A stretch of DNA of 64,000 bases, taken from contig JANQPI010000026.1 in NCBI GenBank assembly GCA_028289585.1, forward strand, positions 434,001 through 498,000, given 5' to 3'. Both the position numbers and the translations under genes were made by a program. The stretch comes from Candidatus Zixiibacteriota bacterium. GTDB lineage: Bacteria > Zixibacteria > MSB-5A5 > GN15 > FEB-12. Of this stretch, positions 27,040-35,451 are shown piece after piece; the stretch's first letter is position 1; the number at the start of each line of letters is the position of its first letter. Under the pieces are notes generated by a model, which was not told the origin of the DNA, did not search any database, and worked only from the letters and a program-made list of their open reading frames with translations.

Positions 27040-27768
27040 TTAACGTGGGTGCAACCAGCCACCGTCGGTTACCAGCGGATCGTCGGCAAGTGCCTCGGCA
27101 ACGGCGTAAGATGCAAGTAGACTTGTCGAATCAAGTGTCGGTAGAGGAGAGTTCTCGGGAGTCACGATCAACGGGATCTCCGTGCAACCGAGGATCACGC
27201 ACTCGGCTCCTCTCGCCTCGAGTGATGCAATCGCTTCGATGAATCTCACGATCGTGCCATCTTTGAATTCACCATTACACAGCTCTTTGAATATCGCGTC
27301 ATCGATAAACCGACGTGTTTCCCCATCGGGTATCAATAACTCCCATCCGGCCGCTTGAATTCGACTCGCGTAGATTGGGCCGGTCATCGTCCAGTCGGTG
27401 CCAAGCAACGCTACTCGTGTCCAGTTGTTCGATACTATTTCGTGACAGACAACGTCGGCGATATGTAACCCCGGTATCGGGAAGCGATCGGCTACTTTTT
27501 CCAGAACGATGTGTGCTGTGTTGTCGGGACAGACAAAGAAATCCGCACCTGCTTTGTCAACCATGTCGATGCCATCTAAAAGGTGGTGAGCAACTGTCTC
27601 GTGATCGTCGGATCGCCAGGCCGCCATCGACAGACCCATCGGGATTGCGCTCGCAGCAATATTCGGATGCATGTGTTCGCCGAGATGCTTCGCACCCTCG
27701 CGGCAGGCTGTAACGAAACAGAGAGCGCCACCCTCAGCGCTGTGTGTCGCGATTCCAATAGTCTTCAC
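27040..27768 (-). CDS. Aspartate/glutamate racemase family protein
   Basis: The 242-residue protein has the two catalytic cysteines of cofactor-independent racemases: Cys80 in VCPDNTAH and Cys195 in ILGCTEIPL. It starts with MKTIGIATHSAEGGALCFVT. The YgeA/RacX-type branch includes racemases of Asp, Glu and other amino acids as well as proteins of unknown specificity. The start is GTG 27768 with AGGAGGG close upstream. It stands alone between repeat blocks; D-amino acids for cell-wall or surface use are possible but not shown. Confidence 0.9.
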   Translation of the reverse strand: MKTIGIATHSAEGGALCFVTACREGAKHLGEHMHPNIAASAIPMGLSMAAWRSDDHETVAHHLLDGIDMVDKAGADFFVCPDNTAHIVLEKVADRFPIPGLHIADVVCHEIVSNNWTRVALLGTDWTMTGPIYASRIQAAGWELLIPDGETRRFIDDAIFKELCNGEFKDGTIVRFIEAIASLEARGAECVILGCTEIPLIVTPENSPLPTLDSTSLLASYAVAEALADDPLVTDGGWLHPR

Positions 27769-27874
27769 AATCCCTCCTGCTGATACCTCCTACGACCAAA
27801 CTCGACACTACTACGTACGCAAGACGTTCGTGTTTCACCTCTGCATAGGTTGGTGTCGCGTGGAGATGTGGTGT

Positions 27875-28018
27875 CGTCCTAGCACTGGGAAGGCCGGGGG
27901 CCTGCCGTACAGATAAACGTGTCAGGTCGGTGTGGCCCATTCTTTTGGGTGGGGTGATTGCGGTCAGGTGGGGATTGTCCTGAGCCTGTCGAGGGGACAC
28001 CTGCCGCGCACGAAGAAG
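27875..28018. repeat. Intergenic repeat block with family A unit
   Basis: The gap 27769-28111 holds no gene. An inverted GGCCGGGGGCCTGCC segment near 27892 recalls the one at 23463. A family A unit runs from 27962 (GGTCAGGTG) to 28005 with TGAGCCTGTCGAGG in its loop and CGCGCACGAAG after it. The S74 gene terminator follows. Confidence 0.65.
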
Positions 28019-28053
28019 ATTCATAAGCTGGGATGGATGCTCGACCTCATTCG

Positions 28054-28089
28054 GAAAAAGACAGCCCCGATCGACAGACGATCGGGGCT
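28054..28089 (-). terminator. Rho-independent terminator of the second S74 gene
   Basis: A perfect 11-bp stem (AGCCCCGATCG at 28063-28073 with CGATCGGGGCT at 28079-28089) lies 23 bases beyond the gene's stop. Read on the minus strand it is followed by GTCTTTTT, a proper U-tract. Confidence 0.88.
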
Positions 28090-28111
28090 TAAGGCTAAAA
28101 AGTGTTTGCCG

Positions 28112-29860
28112 CTACTTTGAGCTAAGTTGTCGGTCGCCGGCAGAATTCCCCTCGACTAGTGTTGTCATCGCGCGTTCGAGTTTGGCCAGGCGCTGGGTAA
28201 GGGATTCAATTTCGGTTTGCTGCTCCTTGACTGCTTGAACCAACAGGGGGGTGAGGCGGGCATAGTCGATCGCGAGCATGCCATCGGAACCCTGAGTTAC
28301 AATCTCAGGTACGATGTCCTGTACCTCCTGTGCAATAAATCCTAACTGTCGCTCTCTGGAGAACTGACGCTCGGGGTACTGTTCGTTGCGCCAGTTGTAG
28401 CGTACAGGTGTCAATACGAGGATCGCTGATAGTGCATCCGACAATGCTTCAATGTCCTTCTTCAGACGGCGGTCAGACTGCTGACACACCCCATTCGATG
28501 CGCACATCGTTCCCACGACGTCGAGTTCGTAGGCCGGGGTCAGCGTATTGACACCGATCCGCCCGCTTGAAGTCGAGCCGTCGGCTGCAAGCATGATCGA
28601 ACCTCCGGAGCCACTGCCACCCTGCAGCACAAACGACGCCGAATCACCGCTCCCACTCATCTCGGCTACATTGGTCGTATCGTTTCCTCCGTTAGAGATC
28701 TTCAGAATAGTCACGTGACCTCTGTGCTTATGGTCAACTGCGGCCTGTACAACCATGCCGCTATCCGGATCGTCACTGTCGCCGACTTCAAGTCTGGGGC
28801 TGTCTGAATCTCCATACATCCCAACCATGCCAGTCGTATCGGAACCGCCATTGGATATTTTCAGGATGGTAACATGTCCACGGTGCTTATGATCGACAGC
28901 GCTTTGAACGACAACACCGCTATCGAGATCGGTGTCGTCACCGACGGTAATGTTCGGGAAGTCACTATCACCGTACATGCCTACCAGATCGGTCGTATCG
29001 AAACCGCCATTGGATATTTTTAGGATGGTGACGTGTCCGCGATGTTTGTGATCGACAGCGCTCTGAACGACAACACCACTATCGAGATCGGTGTCGTCAC
29101 CGACGGTAATGTTCGGGAAGTCGCTATCACCGTACATGCCTACCAGATCGGTCGTGTCGGAACCACCATTGGATATTTTCAGGATGGTGACGTGTCCGCG
29201 ATGTTTGTGATCGACAGCGCTTTGAACGACAACACCGCTATCGAGATCGGTGTCGTCACCGAGTGTGACATTTGGGAAGTCGCCATCGCCATAGATGCCG
29301 ACCAAGTCTGTGGTGTCTGTTCCGCCGTTAGATATTTTGAGAATGGTAACGTGACCCCGGTGATCAAATGTACTCGCCCTGCTATCTACAACAACCGTGC
29401 TGTCGAAACCCTGCCCCGTCCGTCCGTCGCCCACAGTGAGTTGTCCCAGTGATGTTGTGACATCACCCCTCACACTTGATGACACAGCGGCCGTTGGTGA
29501 TCCCGTGAGTAATATCCGTGGAGTCAACTCAGGGTCGACTCCTACCTGGGTACCGAGCCACAGACCTGAATCTCGGTTAAACAGACTGTAGTCTAATGCC
29601 ACGGTATCGCCCAGTACGTACGTATAGAGTCCATCGGTTACGGTCACCTGTCGAGCCGAGCTGCTCCAGAGCGGCGTACCTGCGATTGGCGAATCATAGA
29701 GGCTGAATGTCATGGTGTAGGTGCCATCCGGCACCGGCGTTCCACCTGATGATGTTAGCCGACCCTGATGACTCAGCAGCATCGGCGGTCCCTGGGCTAC
29801 CGCAGTCACCGCCCACAGTAATACGATACCCAACAACGCCTGTGTCGTTCTCTTCCGCAT
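28112..29860 (-). CDS. Secreted tandem-repeat protein with S74-type chaperone domain
   Basis: The 582-residue protein has a signal peptide (MRKRTTQALLGIVLLWAVTA) and an N-terminal domain related to that of the other S74 protein (LLSHQGRLTSSGGTPVPDGT). Four to five copies of a 53-residue unit beginning HRGHVTILKISNGG follow. A C-terminal S74 domain has the expected Ser/Lys signature QQSDRRLKKDIEAL, then QLGFIAQEVQDIVPE and a coiled coil. It is likely a trimeric surface fibre that trims its own chaperone. GAGGAA precedes ATG 29860 and a strong terminator follows the gene. Confidence 0.85.
   Translation of the reverse strand: MRKRTTQALLGIVLLWAVTAVAQGPPMLLSHQGRLTSSGGTPVPDGTYTMTFSLYDSPIAGTPLWSSSARQVTVTDGLYTYVLGDTVALDYSLFNRDSGLWLGTQVGVDPELTPRILLTGSPTAAVSSSVRGDVTTSLGQLTVGDGRTGQGFDSTVVVDSRASTFDHRGHVTILKISNGGTDTTDLVGIYGDGDFPNVTLGDDTDLDSGVVVQSAVDHKHRGHVTILKISNGGSDTTDLVGMYGDSDFPNITVGDDTDLDSGVVVQSAVDHKHRGHVTILKISNGGFDTTDLVGMYGDSDFPNITVGDDTDLDSGVVVQSAVDHKHRGHVTILKISNGGSDTTGMVGMYGDSDSPRLEVGDSDDPDSGMVVQAAVDHKHRGHVTILKISNGGNDTTNVAEMSGSGDSASFVLQGGSGSGGSIMLAADGSTSSGRIGVNTLTPAYELDVVGTMCASNGVCQQSDRRLKKDIEALSDALSAILVLTPVRYNWRNEQYPERQFSRERQLGFIAQEVQDIVPEIVTQGSDGMLAIDYARLTPLLVQAVKEQQTEIESLTQRLAKLERAMTTLVEGNSAGDRQLSSK
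28695..29375 (-). repeat. 159-bp in-frame tandem repeat
   Basis: GATCGACAGCGC recurs at 28891, 29050 and 29209, a period of exactly 159 bases (53 codons), with two more diverged units at the edges. The three central units are nearly identical at DNA level, which suggests recent expansion or homogenisation. Confidence 0.9.
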
Positions 29861-30187
29861 AGGATTCCTCTTTTCTCGTTACAGATCGTACGATACCGAC
29901 TGAGGGGCAGTACGATTGGCGAATAATGATTGAGCTATCCATGATAATGAATGACCTCTGGACGGTCAACGGACATCCAACAGCGCTGCTGACTCAAGGT
30001 TACATGACATGAGAGGGGGAGTGCGCGCCTGACATCGCTTTGCGAATTCGGATTGCGAGGTATGCCCTATGCACAGTAATCGAGAATCGATTTGTAGAAC
30101 GGTCACACAGCGGAAGCATCTATGCTCACGCCAAGCGTCGTTGCCAAGGTGCTGGAAATTGTTGCCTGGATAGGGATTACAAGAATG
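29861..30187. other. Intergenic region between S74 gene and tRNA-Ser
   Basis: No gene is supported in these 327 bases. The promoter of the S74 gene must lie at the left end; no convincing element can be fixed by eye. No family A, B or C repeat is present, unlike the other gaps of this region. Confidence 0.4.
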
Positions 30188-30277
30188 CGGAGAGAGAGGG
30201 ATTCGAACCCTCGATAGAGGTTATACCCCTATAACGGATTAGCAATCCGCCGCCTTCAGCCACTCGGCCACCTCTCC
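30188..30277 (-). tRNA. tRNA-Ser(GCU)
   Basis: The 90-base class II tRNA starts GGAGAGGTGGCCGAGTGGCT, has the anticodon GCT (plus-strand AGC at 30241-30243), a long variable arm, and an intact T-loop TTCGAAT. The acceptor stem closes with one G-T pair at position 7. CCA is not encoded. The anticodon stem GGATT/AATCC and the T stem GAGGG/CCCTC are perfect. A decayed copy lies at 23877-23966 in the same orientation. Confidence 0.96.
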
Positions 30278-30345
30278 GGCAACGCGCGAATATAGAGCGA
30301 CGGCCGGGGCGTGGCAAGCACCCGCCCCAACCCCCATCCAATACG

Positions 30346-30930
30346 CTAGCCGTGAAGCTTCAGCGCGACCTCGGCGACCCGACGCCCGTAGATCTCGGCG
30401 GTCTCCCGGTCCCCCACCGGCGGGGCATCGGGCGGTGCCACCTGGAACGACGACGCCAGCGCACCGCCAAAGCCGCCTACGCGATTGTGTGCCTCCGGAC
30501 CCGGCCCGGTGATTGCGTTCATGTCGTCCGGACGATTGCTGCACGGATGCAGCCCGAGCGACACCCAGATCATGCCGTGTTGCATCGCATTGTGCCAGAG
30601 GTCCTGCAGGGTGTTGACCTTATCACCAGAAAACGACGAGGAGTTCGTGAACCCACCCGCGACTTTGTCTTTCCAGGCGAGCGTGAACCACTTCTTGGCG
30701 GATGCTTCGATAAACGTCTTCATCCCCGCCGACAGCGACCCCATGTAGGTCGGGCAGCCAAAGATGATGCCGGCGGCATCGTCGAGCGAATCGAGGTTGG
30801 CAGTCGCCTCCTCGGCGGTCATCAGGACGCCCTCGACACCGTCGACCGACGATATCCCTGCGAGGACCGCTTTTGCCTGAACTTCGGTGTGACCGTACTG
30901 GGAATGATAAACAACGGCTACTTTGGCCAT
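30346..30930 (-). CDS. WrbA-like flavodoxin-fold NAD(P)H:quinone oxidoreductase
   Basis: The 194-residue protein starts MAKVAVVYHSQYGHTEVQAK, the FMN phosphate-binding loop of flavodoxins. It continues with GIIFGCPTYMGSLSAGMKTF and GGFTNSSSFSGDKVNTLQDL, as in WrbA and related flavoproteins. Such enzymes reduce quinones by two electrons to avoid semiquinone stress. It is a single gene near the tRNA; GGAGAG precedes ATG 30930. WrbA itself or a flavodoxin-family NADPH oxidoreductase are both compatible. Confidence 0.88.
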   Translation of the reverse strand: MAKVAVVYHSQYGHTEVQAKAVLAGISSVDGVEGVLMTAEEATANLDSLDDAAGIIFGCPTYMGSLSAGMKTFIEASAKKWFTLAWKDKVAGGFTNSSSFSGDKVNTLQDLWHNAMQHGMIWVSLGLHPCSNRPDDMNAITGPGPEAHNRVGGFGGALASSFQVAPPDAPPVGDRETAEIYGRRVAEVALKLHG

Positions 30931-31019
30931 GAGTCTGTCTCTCCGTGGCGTGTGTGGCTTCTGTTAACTATGGCGAGAGAGTACACACGAATCGGGCGCT
31001 TCGCCAGTCCTGGCAACAC

Positions 31020-31051
31020 AAAGAAAGACCCGGTCCGAAAGGACCGGGTCT
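31020..31051 (-). terminator. Rho-independent terminator of the CxxCH/propeller gene
   Basis: AGACCCGGTCC at 31026-31036 pairs perfectly with GGACCGGGTCT at 31041-31051 around a GAAA loop. On the minus strand the stem is followed by TTCTTTG. It lies about 70 bases after the stop of the gene at 31123. Confidence 0.85.
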
Positions 31052-31122
31052 CAAGCATTTCATGCTGTTGTATCGGCAAGCACTACGAGGTAAGAAGGCT
31101 TGCCAGCGTGGTGGCGAGCCAC

Positions 31123-32928
31123 CTACGGGTTGGGCTGCCACTCGATACCGAACGGCTCCCGGCCGACGGTAACCGAATCGATTTTGGCATACGTGGTACC
31201 GTCGATCACGTAGAACGCACCCGGACCGGTGGTGCGGACGTTCGTGCACGAGACGTAGATACGGCTACCGTCGTCACTGCGTGTGATACCGAACGGACGC
31301 GGGACGCTGAAATCGATCGTTTCGATAATCGTCCGGCTCGGCAGATCGATGACAACCATTGTCGGCTCGAAATGGTTGGTCAGGAAGAGCTTCGTGTTGT
31401 CTGGTGACATTGTCATGTACGTCGGACCATTACGGCCCGGATTCATGGCGTTGGAAACCGGAACGAGGATCGAGTCGACAAATGACAGCGTCGTCAGGTC
31501 GAACAGACGAATCTGGTCGGTGCCCTTCGAGCAGGCAATGATCGCCGTGTCGCCGGTATTGTCGATGAAGACACCGTACGGACCGTAGGTCGACGACGGC
31601 GGATTGAACTGCTGCAGTGCCGAGTCGATGGTCAGCGGTGTGACCGTGCCGGTAGCGGTATTGAAGACGGTGATGTCGTCGGACCCGAATCCGGCGGAGA
31701 CAACGTAGTCACCGTCGGGGGAGATATCGATATCGTGCGTCTGGATTCCGGCGAACAGCGTCGAGTCGATGAAGCTGAAGTTCGTGCCGGAGACGTCGTA
31801 GCGATGCGTCCGACCCGAGGCGTTGGTGAAGTCGGTGACAAACAGCGTATCGCCTGAGGCTGAGCTAACCAGAGCGGTCGGGAAGTGCGTTCCCTGAACC
31901 GTCGGGTTGGCGATCAACGCATCGGTGGCGACGTCGTACTTCGCCAGTGATCCGCCGACCTGGCGGCCAACGATGTAGTAGTACTGATCGTTGGCGTCAC
32001 TGCGGATAAAGTGCGGTTCAACAACCGGCGTGGCGAACGAATCGGTGCGAATCAACGTCTCGCTGTCGTAGATGTAGATCGTTGTATCGGCCTGGTTGAG
32101 AATCACGAGTCGACCCGCCGGCTCGGGTGTTGTCACTGGACACTGGGCAAGCGGCGAGAAGGTGATGAAGAGATGGTCGATCAGGGTCGAGAGATCGGGG
32201 AGACCAACCGAGCCATCGGTATTCAAATCAGCCTCTTCATCGCAGCAGAGCGGCGAGAAGGTGATAAACAGATTGTCGATAAGTGTCGAGAGATCGGGGA
32301 GACCAACCGAGCCGTCGCAGTTAGCATCGCCAACAACGCCGATACAACACGGTGCCCCGGCACCCTCAGACACTGACTGAGAGGTCGTGTAGATGAAGTC
32401 TCCAGAGTTCGCACCGTTGCCATTAGCGGCATTACCGGCAGCGTAGAACGTCACCGGCCCGCCACCGGAGGTGAGCGGAGCGACCCAGCCAACGGTCCAT
32501 CCGGGGGCGGCGTCGGGCGTGCCAGCGTCGGTACCTGCCGAGGTGTGCTTGGCGTATTCGCGGCCGGTGGAGCCATCGGTATCGATTTGTGTTCGGGTTG
32601 GGTCAACCGTTACAAACGTTCCAAACGGGGCCAGGGCCGAGTCGAGAGCGGTGATTTCAAACCCCCAGCGGAACTGGCCGGTTTGCGCCAGATCGATATC
32701 GACCAGCACCGTATCGCCGGGAACGTAGGTACCAGGAGCGGAAACGGTCAGTGTACCACCGCCGGAATTGACTGTCCCACTGTGGCACTGCGTGCAGTTG
32801 AGCTCATTGCCACCACCGATGAGCGGAGCTCCGGTGCGGGCGTTCGGTGGGCCACCGGAGAAGGCGATGACCAGGCTTGTTGACGTGAAGAGCAGGATTG
32901 CAAGTGTCGTTATCCGACGCAGTTTCAT
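31123..32928 (-). CDS. Secreted protein with CxxCH motif, dockerin-like repeats and beta-propeller
   Basis: The 601-residue protein (ATG 32928, AGGAG 7 bases upstream) has a signal peptide and a haem-type motif CTQCH at 45-49 in a beta-rich domain (FRWGFEITALD). Two dockerin-like calcium loops follow (GDANCDGSVGLPDLSTLID and DLNTDGSVGLPDLSTLIDHL). A C-terminal YVTN-type propeller completes it (YDVSGTNFSF, DISPDGDYVVSAGFGSDDIT). The pairing of a single CxxCH with a reeler-like domain is seen in secreted proteins of several uncultured phyla. A single c-type haem or a structural metal site is possible. The C-terminus is a plain propeller end with no sorting signal. Confidence 0.8.
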   Translation of the reverse strand: MKLRRITTLAILLFTSTSLVIAFSGGPPNARTGAPLIGGGNELNCTQCHSGTVNSGGGTLTVSAPGTYVPGDTVLVDIDLAQTGQFRWGFEITALDSALAPFGTFVTVDPTRTQIDTDGSTGREYAKHTSAGTDAGTPDAAPGWTVGWVAPLTSGGGPVTFYAAGNAANGNGANSGDFIYTTSQSVSEGAGAPCCIGVVGDANCDGSVGLPDLSTLIDNLFITFSPLCCDEEADLNTDGSVGLPDLSTLIDHLFITFSPLAQCPVTTPEPAGRLVILNQADTTIYIYDSETLIRTDSFATPVVEPHFIRSDANDQYYYIVGRQVGGSLAKYDVATDALIANPTVQGTHFPTALVSSASGDTLFVTDFTNASGRTHRYDVSGTNFSFIDSTLFAGIQTHDIDISPDGDYVVSAGFGSDDITVFNTATGTVTPLTIDSALQQFNPPSSTYGPYGVFIDNTGDTAIIACSKGTDQIRLFDLTTLSFVDSILVPVSNAMNPGRNGPTYMTMSPDNTKLFLTNHFEPTMVVIDLPSRTIIETIDFSVPRPFGITRSDDGSRIYVSCTNVRTTGPGAFYVIDGTTYAKIDSVTVGREPFGIEWQPNP

Positions 32929-33193
32929 TGCAGGGCTCCTTACCAATTGGGCAACCGGAAAGTTCGGTGAATAATTGTTACGTTCTGCACAAGCAAGTAC
33001 CGGGCGGATGAGTCAGGACGGCAGACGTGAGGTATCGTCTGCACGACAGCCTTAAGTATAGCCGAATAGTCGATTTTGGCACCCCCTTTCTCGGACTTTT
33101 TTTGAACATCGATTCTGCGTGCTCCACCCGCTCTGAGCGCCTATATTCTCCTACCCGCCAGCAACGATATCTGCCAGAGGAGAACGAATAGCC

Positions 33194-34615
33194 ATGACTG
33201 CCAACTTCCGCCGTTGGGCCTTTGCTACGCTTGCCATCGGATTGATAGCGACAGGTGTTGTCGCCGATGATGGCGCGCTTACCGATGACCTTCTCGACGA
33301 CATGCGGTCGCGAGTTGTTGCCGATCCGGCATACCGACAGCTGGTCAACGCGACGACCAATAATGCCATCAAGGACCTGGCGCTCAACCGGGAGAAGCTT
33401 TCGGTCTACGACAAGCACTTTGATTTGAAGCTTGAGGGGTCGAAAGTCATCAATCAGCGGTCCTCGGGCCGGTGCTGGATGTTTGCCGGGTCAAACGTTG
33501 TCGCGCCGAAAGTGATGGATAAGCTCGATCTGAAGGACTTCAAGCTCTCCGAGGCGTACTTCTCCTTCTGGGATAAGCTTGAAAAGTCGAACCATTTCCT
33601 TGAGAAGATGATTGATCTGGCGGACAAGCCGCTCGATAACCGCGTCGTCATGATGTACCTCGAATCGCCGATCGGTGATGGCGGATGGTGGCACTATTTC
33701 ACCGGGCTCATTGAGAAGTACGGAGTCGTGCCGGCATCGGTGATGCCGGAGACCAAACAATCGACGCGAACCGGCACGTTGAACCGTCTTATCAACCGCA
33801 AGCTGCGTCAGGCGACCGGAGAGATTCGTGATCGCCATGCCAATGGTGCCCGGGTCTCGGCGCTGCGGGACTACAAGGCCGAGGTTCTCGACGATATCTA
33901 TCGGTTACTGACGTTCTCGTATGGTGTTCCGCCGACCGAGTTCACGTTCCGCTGGGAAGAGACCGTCGATTCAACCAAAGTTCTGCAGGAAGAGCGGTTC
34001 ACGCCGCAGGAGTTTCGTGCGGCGTACTTTGGCGCTGAGATGCCCGACTATGTTGCCGTGACGCATAATCCGACGATGGACTATGATCAGCCGTATCTGA
34101 TGGAGCGCACGCGCAACATTATGGAGACCGACGACCCGGTCTTCTTGAATCTCGGGGTTGAGCGGCTCAAGAACTACGCGCTCAAGTCACTCCGCGATAG
34201 TCAGCTTGTCTGGTTCGCCTGCGACGTTGGCGAAGACAATTTCAACGACTCGGGCCTCTTCGTGGTCGACATCTATGATTACACGACCGCGTTCGGTATC
34301 GACTTCGATATGTCGAAAGATGACATGCTCTACTACAACGAATTGGTGCCGAACCACGCTATGGTTTTGACCGCGGTTGATACGACCGACGATGGTCGGC
34401 CGGTCAAATGGCAGGTCGAGAACTCCTGGGGGACGTCCCGGGGGGATGGTGGTAAGTGGGTCATGTCGGATGGATGGTTTGATGCGTACGTGCTCATGGT
34501 CATTGTCCCGCGTGACATGTTAGAGCCAGAGGACGAACTCGCTCTCATGAAACCACCAACGCCGATCGAGGAGTGGCAGCCATTCTTCCAGAGCCTTACC
34601 AACCTCGAGTGGTAG
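33194..34615 (+). CDS. C1B aminopeptidase (bleomycin hydrolase / PepC family), secreted form
   Basis: The 473-residue papain-fold peptidase has Gln88 and catalytic Cys94 in QRSSGRCWMFAGS, His388 in NHAMVLTAV and Asn410 in VENSWG. These are the full set for a C1B enzyme, a self-compartmentalised hexameric aminopeptidase. Unlike cytosolic PepC, it begins with an apparent signal peptide (RRWAFATLAIGLIATGVVAD), so it may act in the periplasm. GAGGAG precedes ATG 33194. It is monocistronic, divergent from the propeller gene. Confidence 0.93.
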   Translation: MTANFRRWAFATLAIGLIATGVVADDGALTDDLLDDMRSRVVADPAYRQLVNATTNNAIKDLALNREKLSVYDKHFDLKLEGSKVINQRSSGRCWMFAGSNVVAPKVMDKLDLKDFKLSEAYFSFWDKLEKSNHFLEKMIDLADKPLDNRVVMMYLESPIGDGGWWHYFTGLIEKYGVVPASVMPETKQSTRTGTLNRLINRKLRQATGEIRDRHANGARVSALRDYKAEVLDDIYRLLTFSYGVPPTEFTFRWEETVDSTKVLQEERFTPQEFRAAYFGAEMPDYVAVTHNPTMDYDQPYLMERTRNIMETDDPVFLNLGVERLKNYALKSLRDSQLVWFACDVGEDNFNDSGLFVVDIYDYTTAFGIDFDMSKDDMLYYNELVPNHAMVLTAVDTTDDGRPVKWQVENSWGTSRGDGGKWVMSDGWFDAYVLMVIVPRDMLEPEDELALMKPPTPIEEWQPFFQSLTNLEW

Positions 34616-34644
34616 GGACGATCACGATTCACTGATGGCTTGAC

Positions 34645-34682
34645 AAAAAGAGAGCCGCCGGGTGTGTGGGGTCCCGGCGGCT
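34645..34682 (-). terminator. Terminator hairpin between converging genes
   Basis: AGCCGCCGGG (34653-34662) pairs with CCCGGCGGCT (34673-34682). On the minus strand a CTCTTTTTG tract follows, so it serves mainly the DUF427 gene, which ends at 34744. It can also stop read-through from the aminopeptidase gene. Confidence 0.82.
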
Positions 34683-34743
34683 TGCACCACAGAGCATAGA
34701 GCCAAGAGCGTGTGAATGGAGTGTGGTATCTCTAGTACACGCG

Positions 34744-35241
34744 CTACCAGCCAAGAGTTCCGGGAGCGCCCTTAAACGGTCCCACGACAGTGCTGGTGAT
34801 CCATCCGCCATAGAAGTTCCCCGGCTGCGGTGTCACACGCTCGCCGGCGACATGGCAGGCATCCATCAGGTGAGCATAGACAGCAACGTGGTCCTTGAGT
34901 GCTCGAAAATCGGGAAACGGATCCGGGTAGAACCACCCGGCTCGGTCGGCCCGCTTATCGTTGACAACGATATCGTAGTACCCAGCCAAACCTTTCCATT
35001 CGCACCACGACTCACCTGACACGCGTTGGAGCACTCCCGACAGGAATGAATCGGGAGGGAGATAGTAGGTTGGCGGATGGCTGGTTTCGCACACGCGATA
35101 GGCCGACGTCGTGTCCGCGATACGTGCGCCGTTGAAGTCGATCGTGATGCGCGCAGGGACCGGTTCGAGTTTCGGGGGACGGGGATAATCCCATACCGAC
35201 TCCTGCCCGGGTCCGACGGCTTCGCGCTCGGGTGGATACAT
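34744..35241 (-). CDS. DUF427 family protein
   Basis: The 165-residue protein from ATG 35241 (AAGGA 7 bases upstream) matches the DUF427 pattern from end to end: ESVWDYPRPPKLEPVPARIT, TTSAYRVCETSHPPTYYLPP, SWCEWKGLAGYYDIVV, PDPFPDFRALKDHVAVYAHL and NFYGGWITSTVVGPFKGAPG. DUF427 has a compact beta fold, conserved Trp, His and Glu residues, and no firmly known reaction. It is followed by a terminator and preceded by another, so it is transcribed alone. Confidence 0.9.
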   Translation of the reverse strand: MYPPEREAVGPGQESVWDYPRPPKLEPVPARITIDFNGARIADTTSAYRVCETSHPPTYYLPPDSFLSGVLQRVSGESWCEWKGLAGYYDIVVNDKRADRAGWFYPDPFPDFRALKDHVAVYAHLMDACHVAGERVTPQPGNFYGGWITSTVVGPFKGAPGTLGW

Positions 35242-35303
35242 AGGCTGGTCCTTTCGTCGTTCTGTCCCCTCGAACGCGCTCCGTCCTACGCTGAGTTCCC
35301 CAA

Positions 35304-35338
35304 AACAATCGGCCGGCCGTTCCGAAGAACGACCGGCC
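35304..35338 (-). terminator. Terminator hairpin after the DUF2721-like gene
   Basis: GGCCGGCCGTTC (35311-35322) pairs with GAACGACCGGCC (35327-35338) with one C-A mismatch and a CGAA loop. On the minus strand GATTGTTTTGG follows. It lies downstream of the gene ending at 35452. Confidence 0.75.
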
Positions 35339-35451
35339 AATGGAGTTGTGACGGTATGCTGTACCGGTCGGGAGAAGCAACCTCCCGTCGCGGTAGACGT
35401 CTGTTTTTACCGCGTCACACTGAATCGGTTCCAGAAATCGGAACCAGCGGT

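Noticed and set aside
26781-27043. Frames encoding PELVEG- or LRQAQGKP-like peptides
   Set aside because: These peptides are the translation of the family A core in different frames, not genes.
28695-29375. Regular 159-bp repeats considered as a CRISPR-like array
   Set aside because: The units are contiguous, in frame, and encode a repeated 53-residue domain; there are no unique spacers and no cas genes.
30352-31407. 351-codon plus-strand frame across the WrbA-like gene and the end of the propeller gene
   Set aside because: It runs through two real minus-strand genes and a terminator, and the peptide is Arg-rich without a domain.
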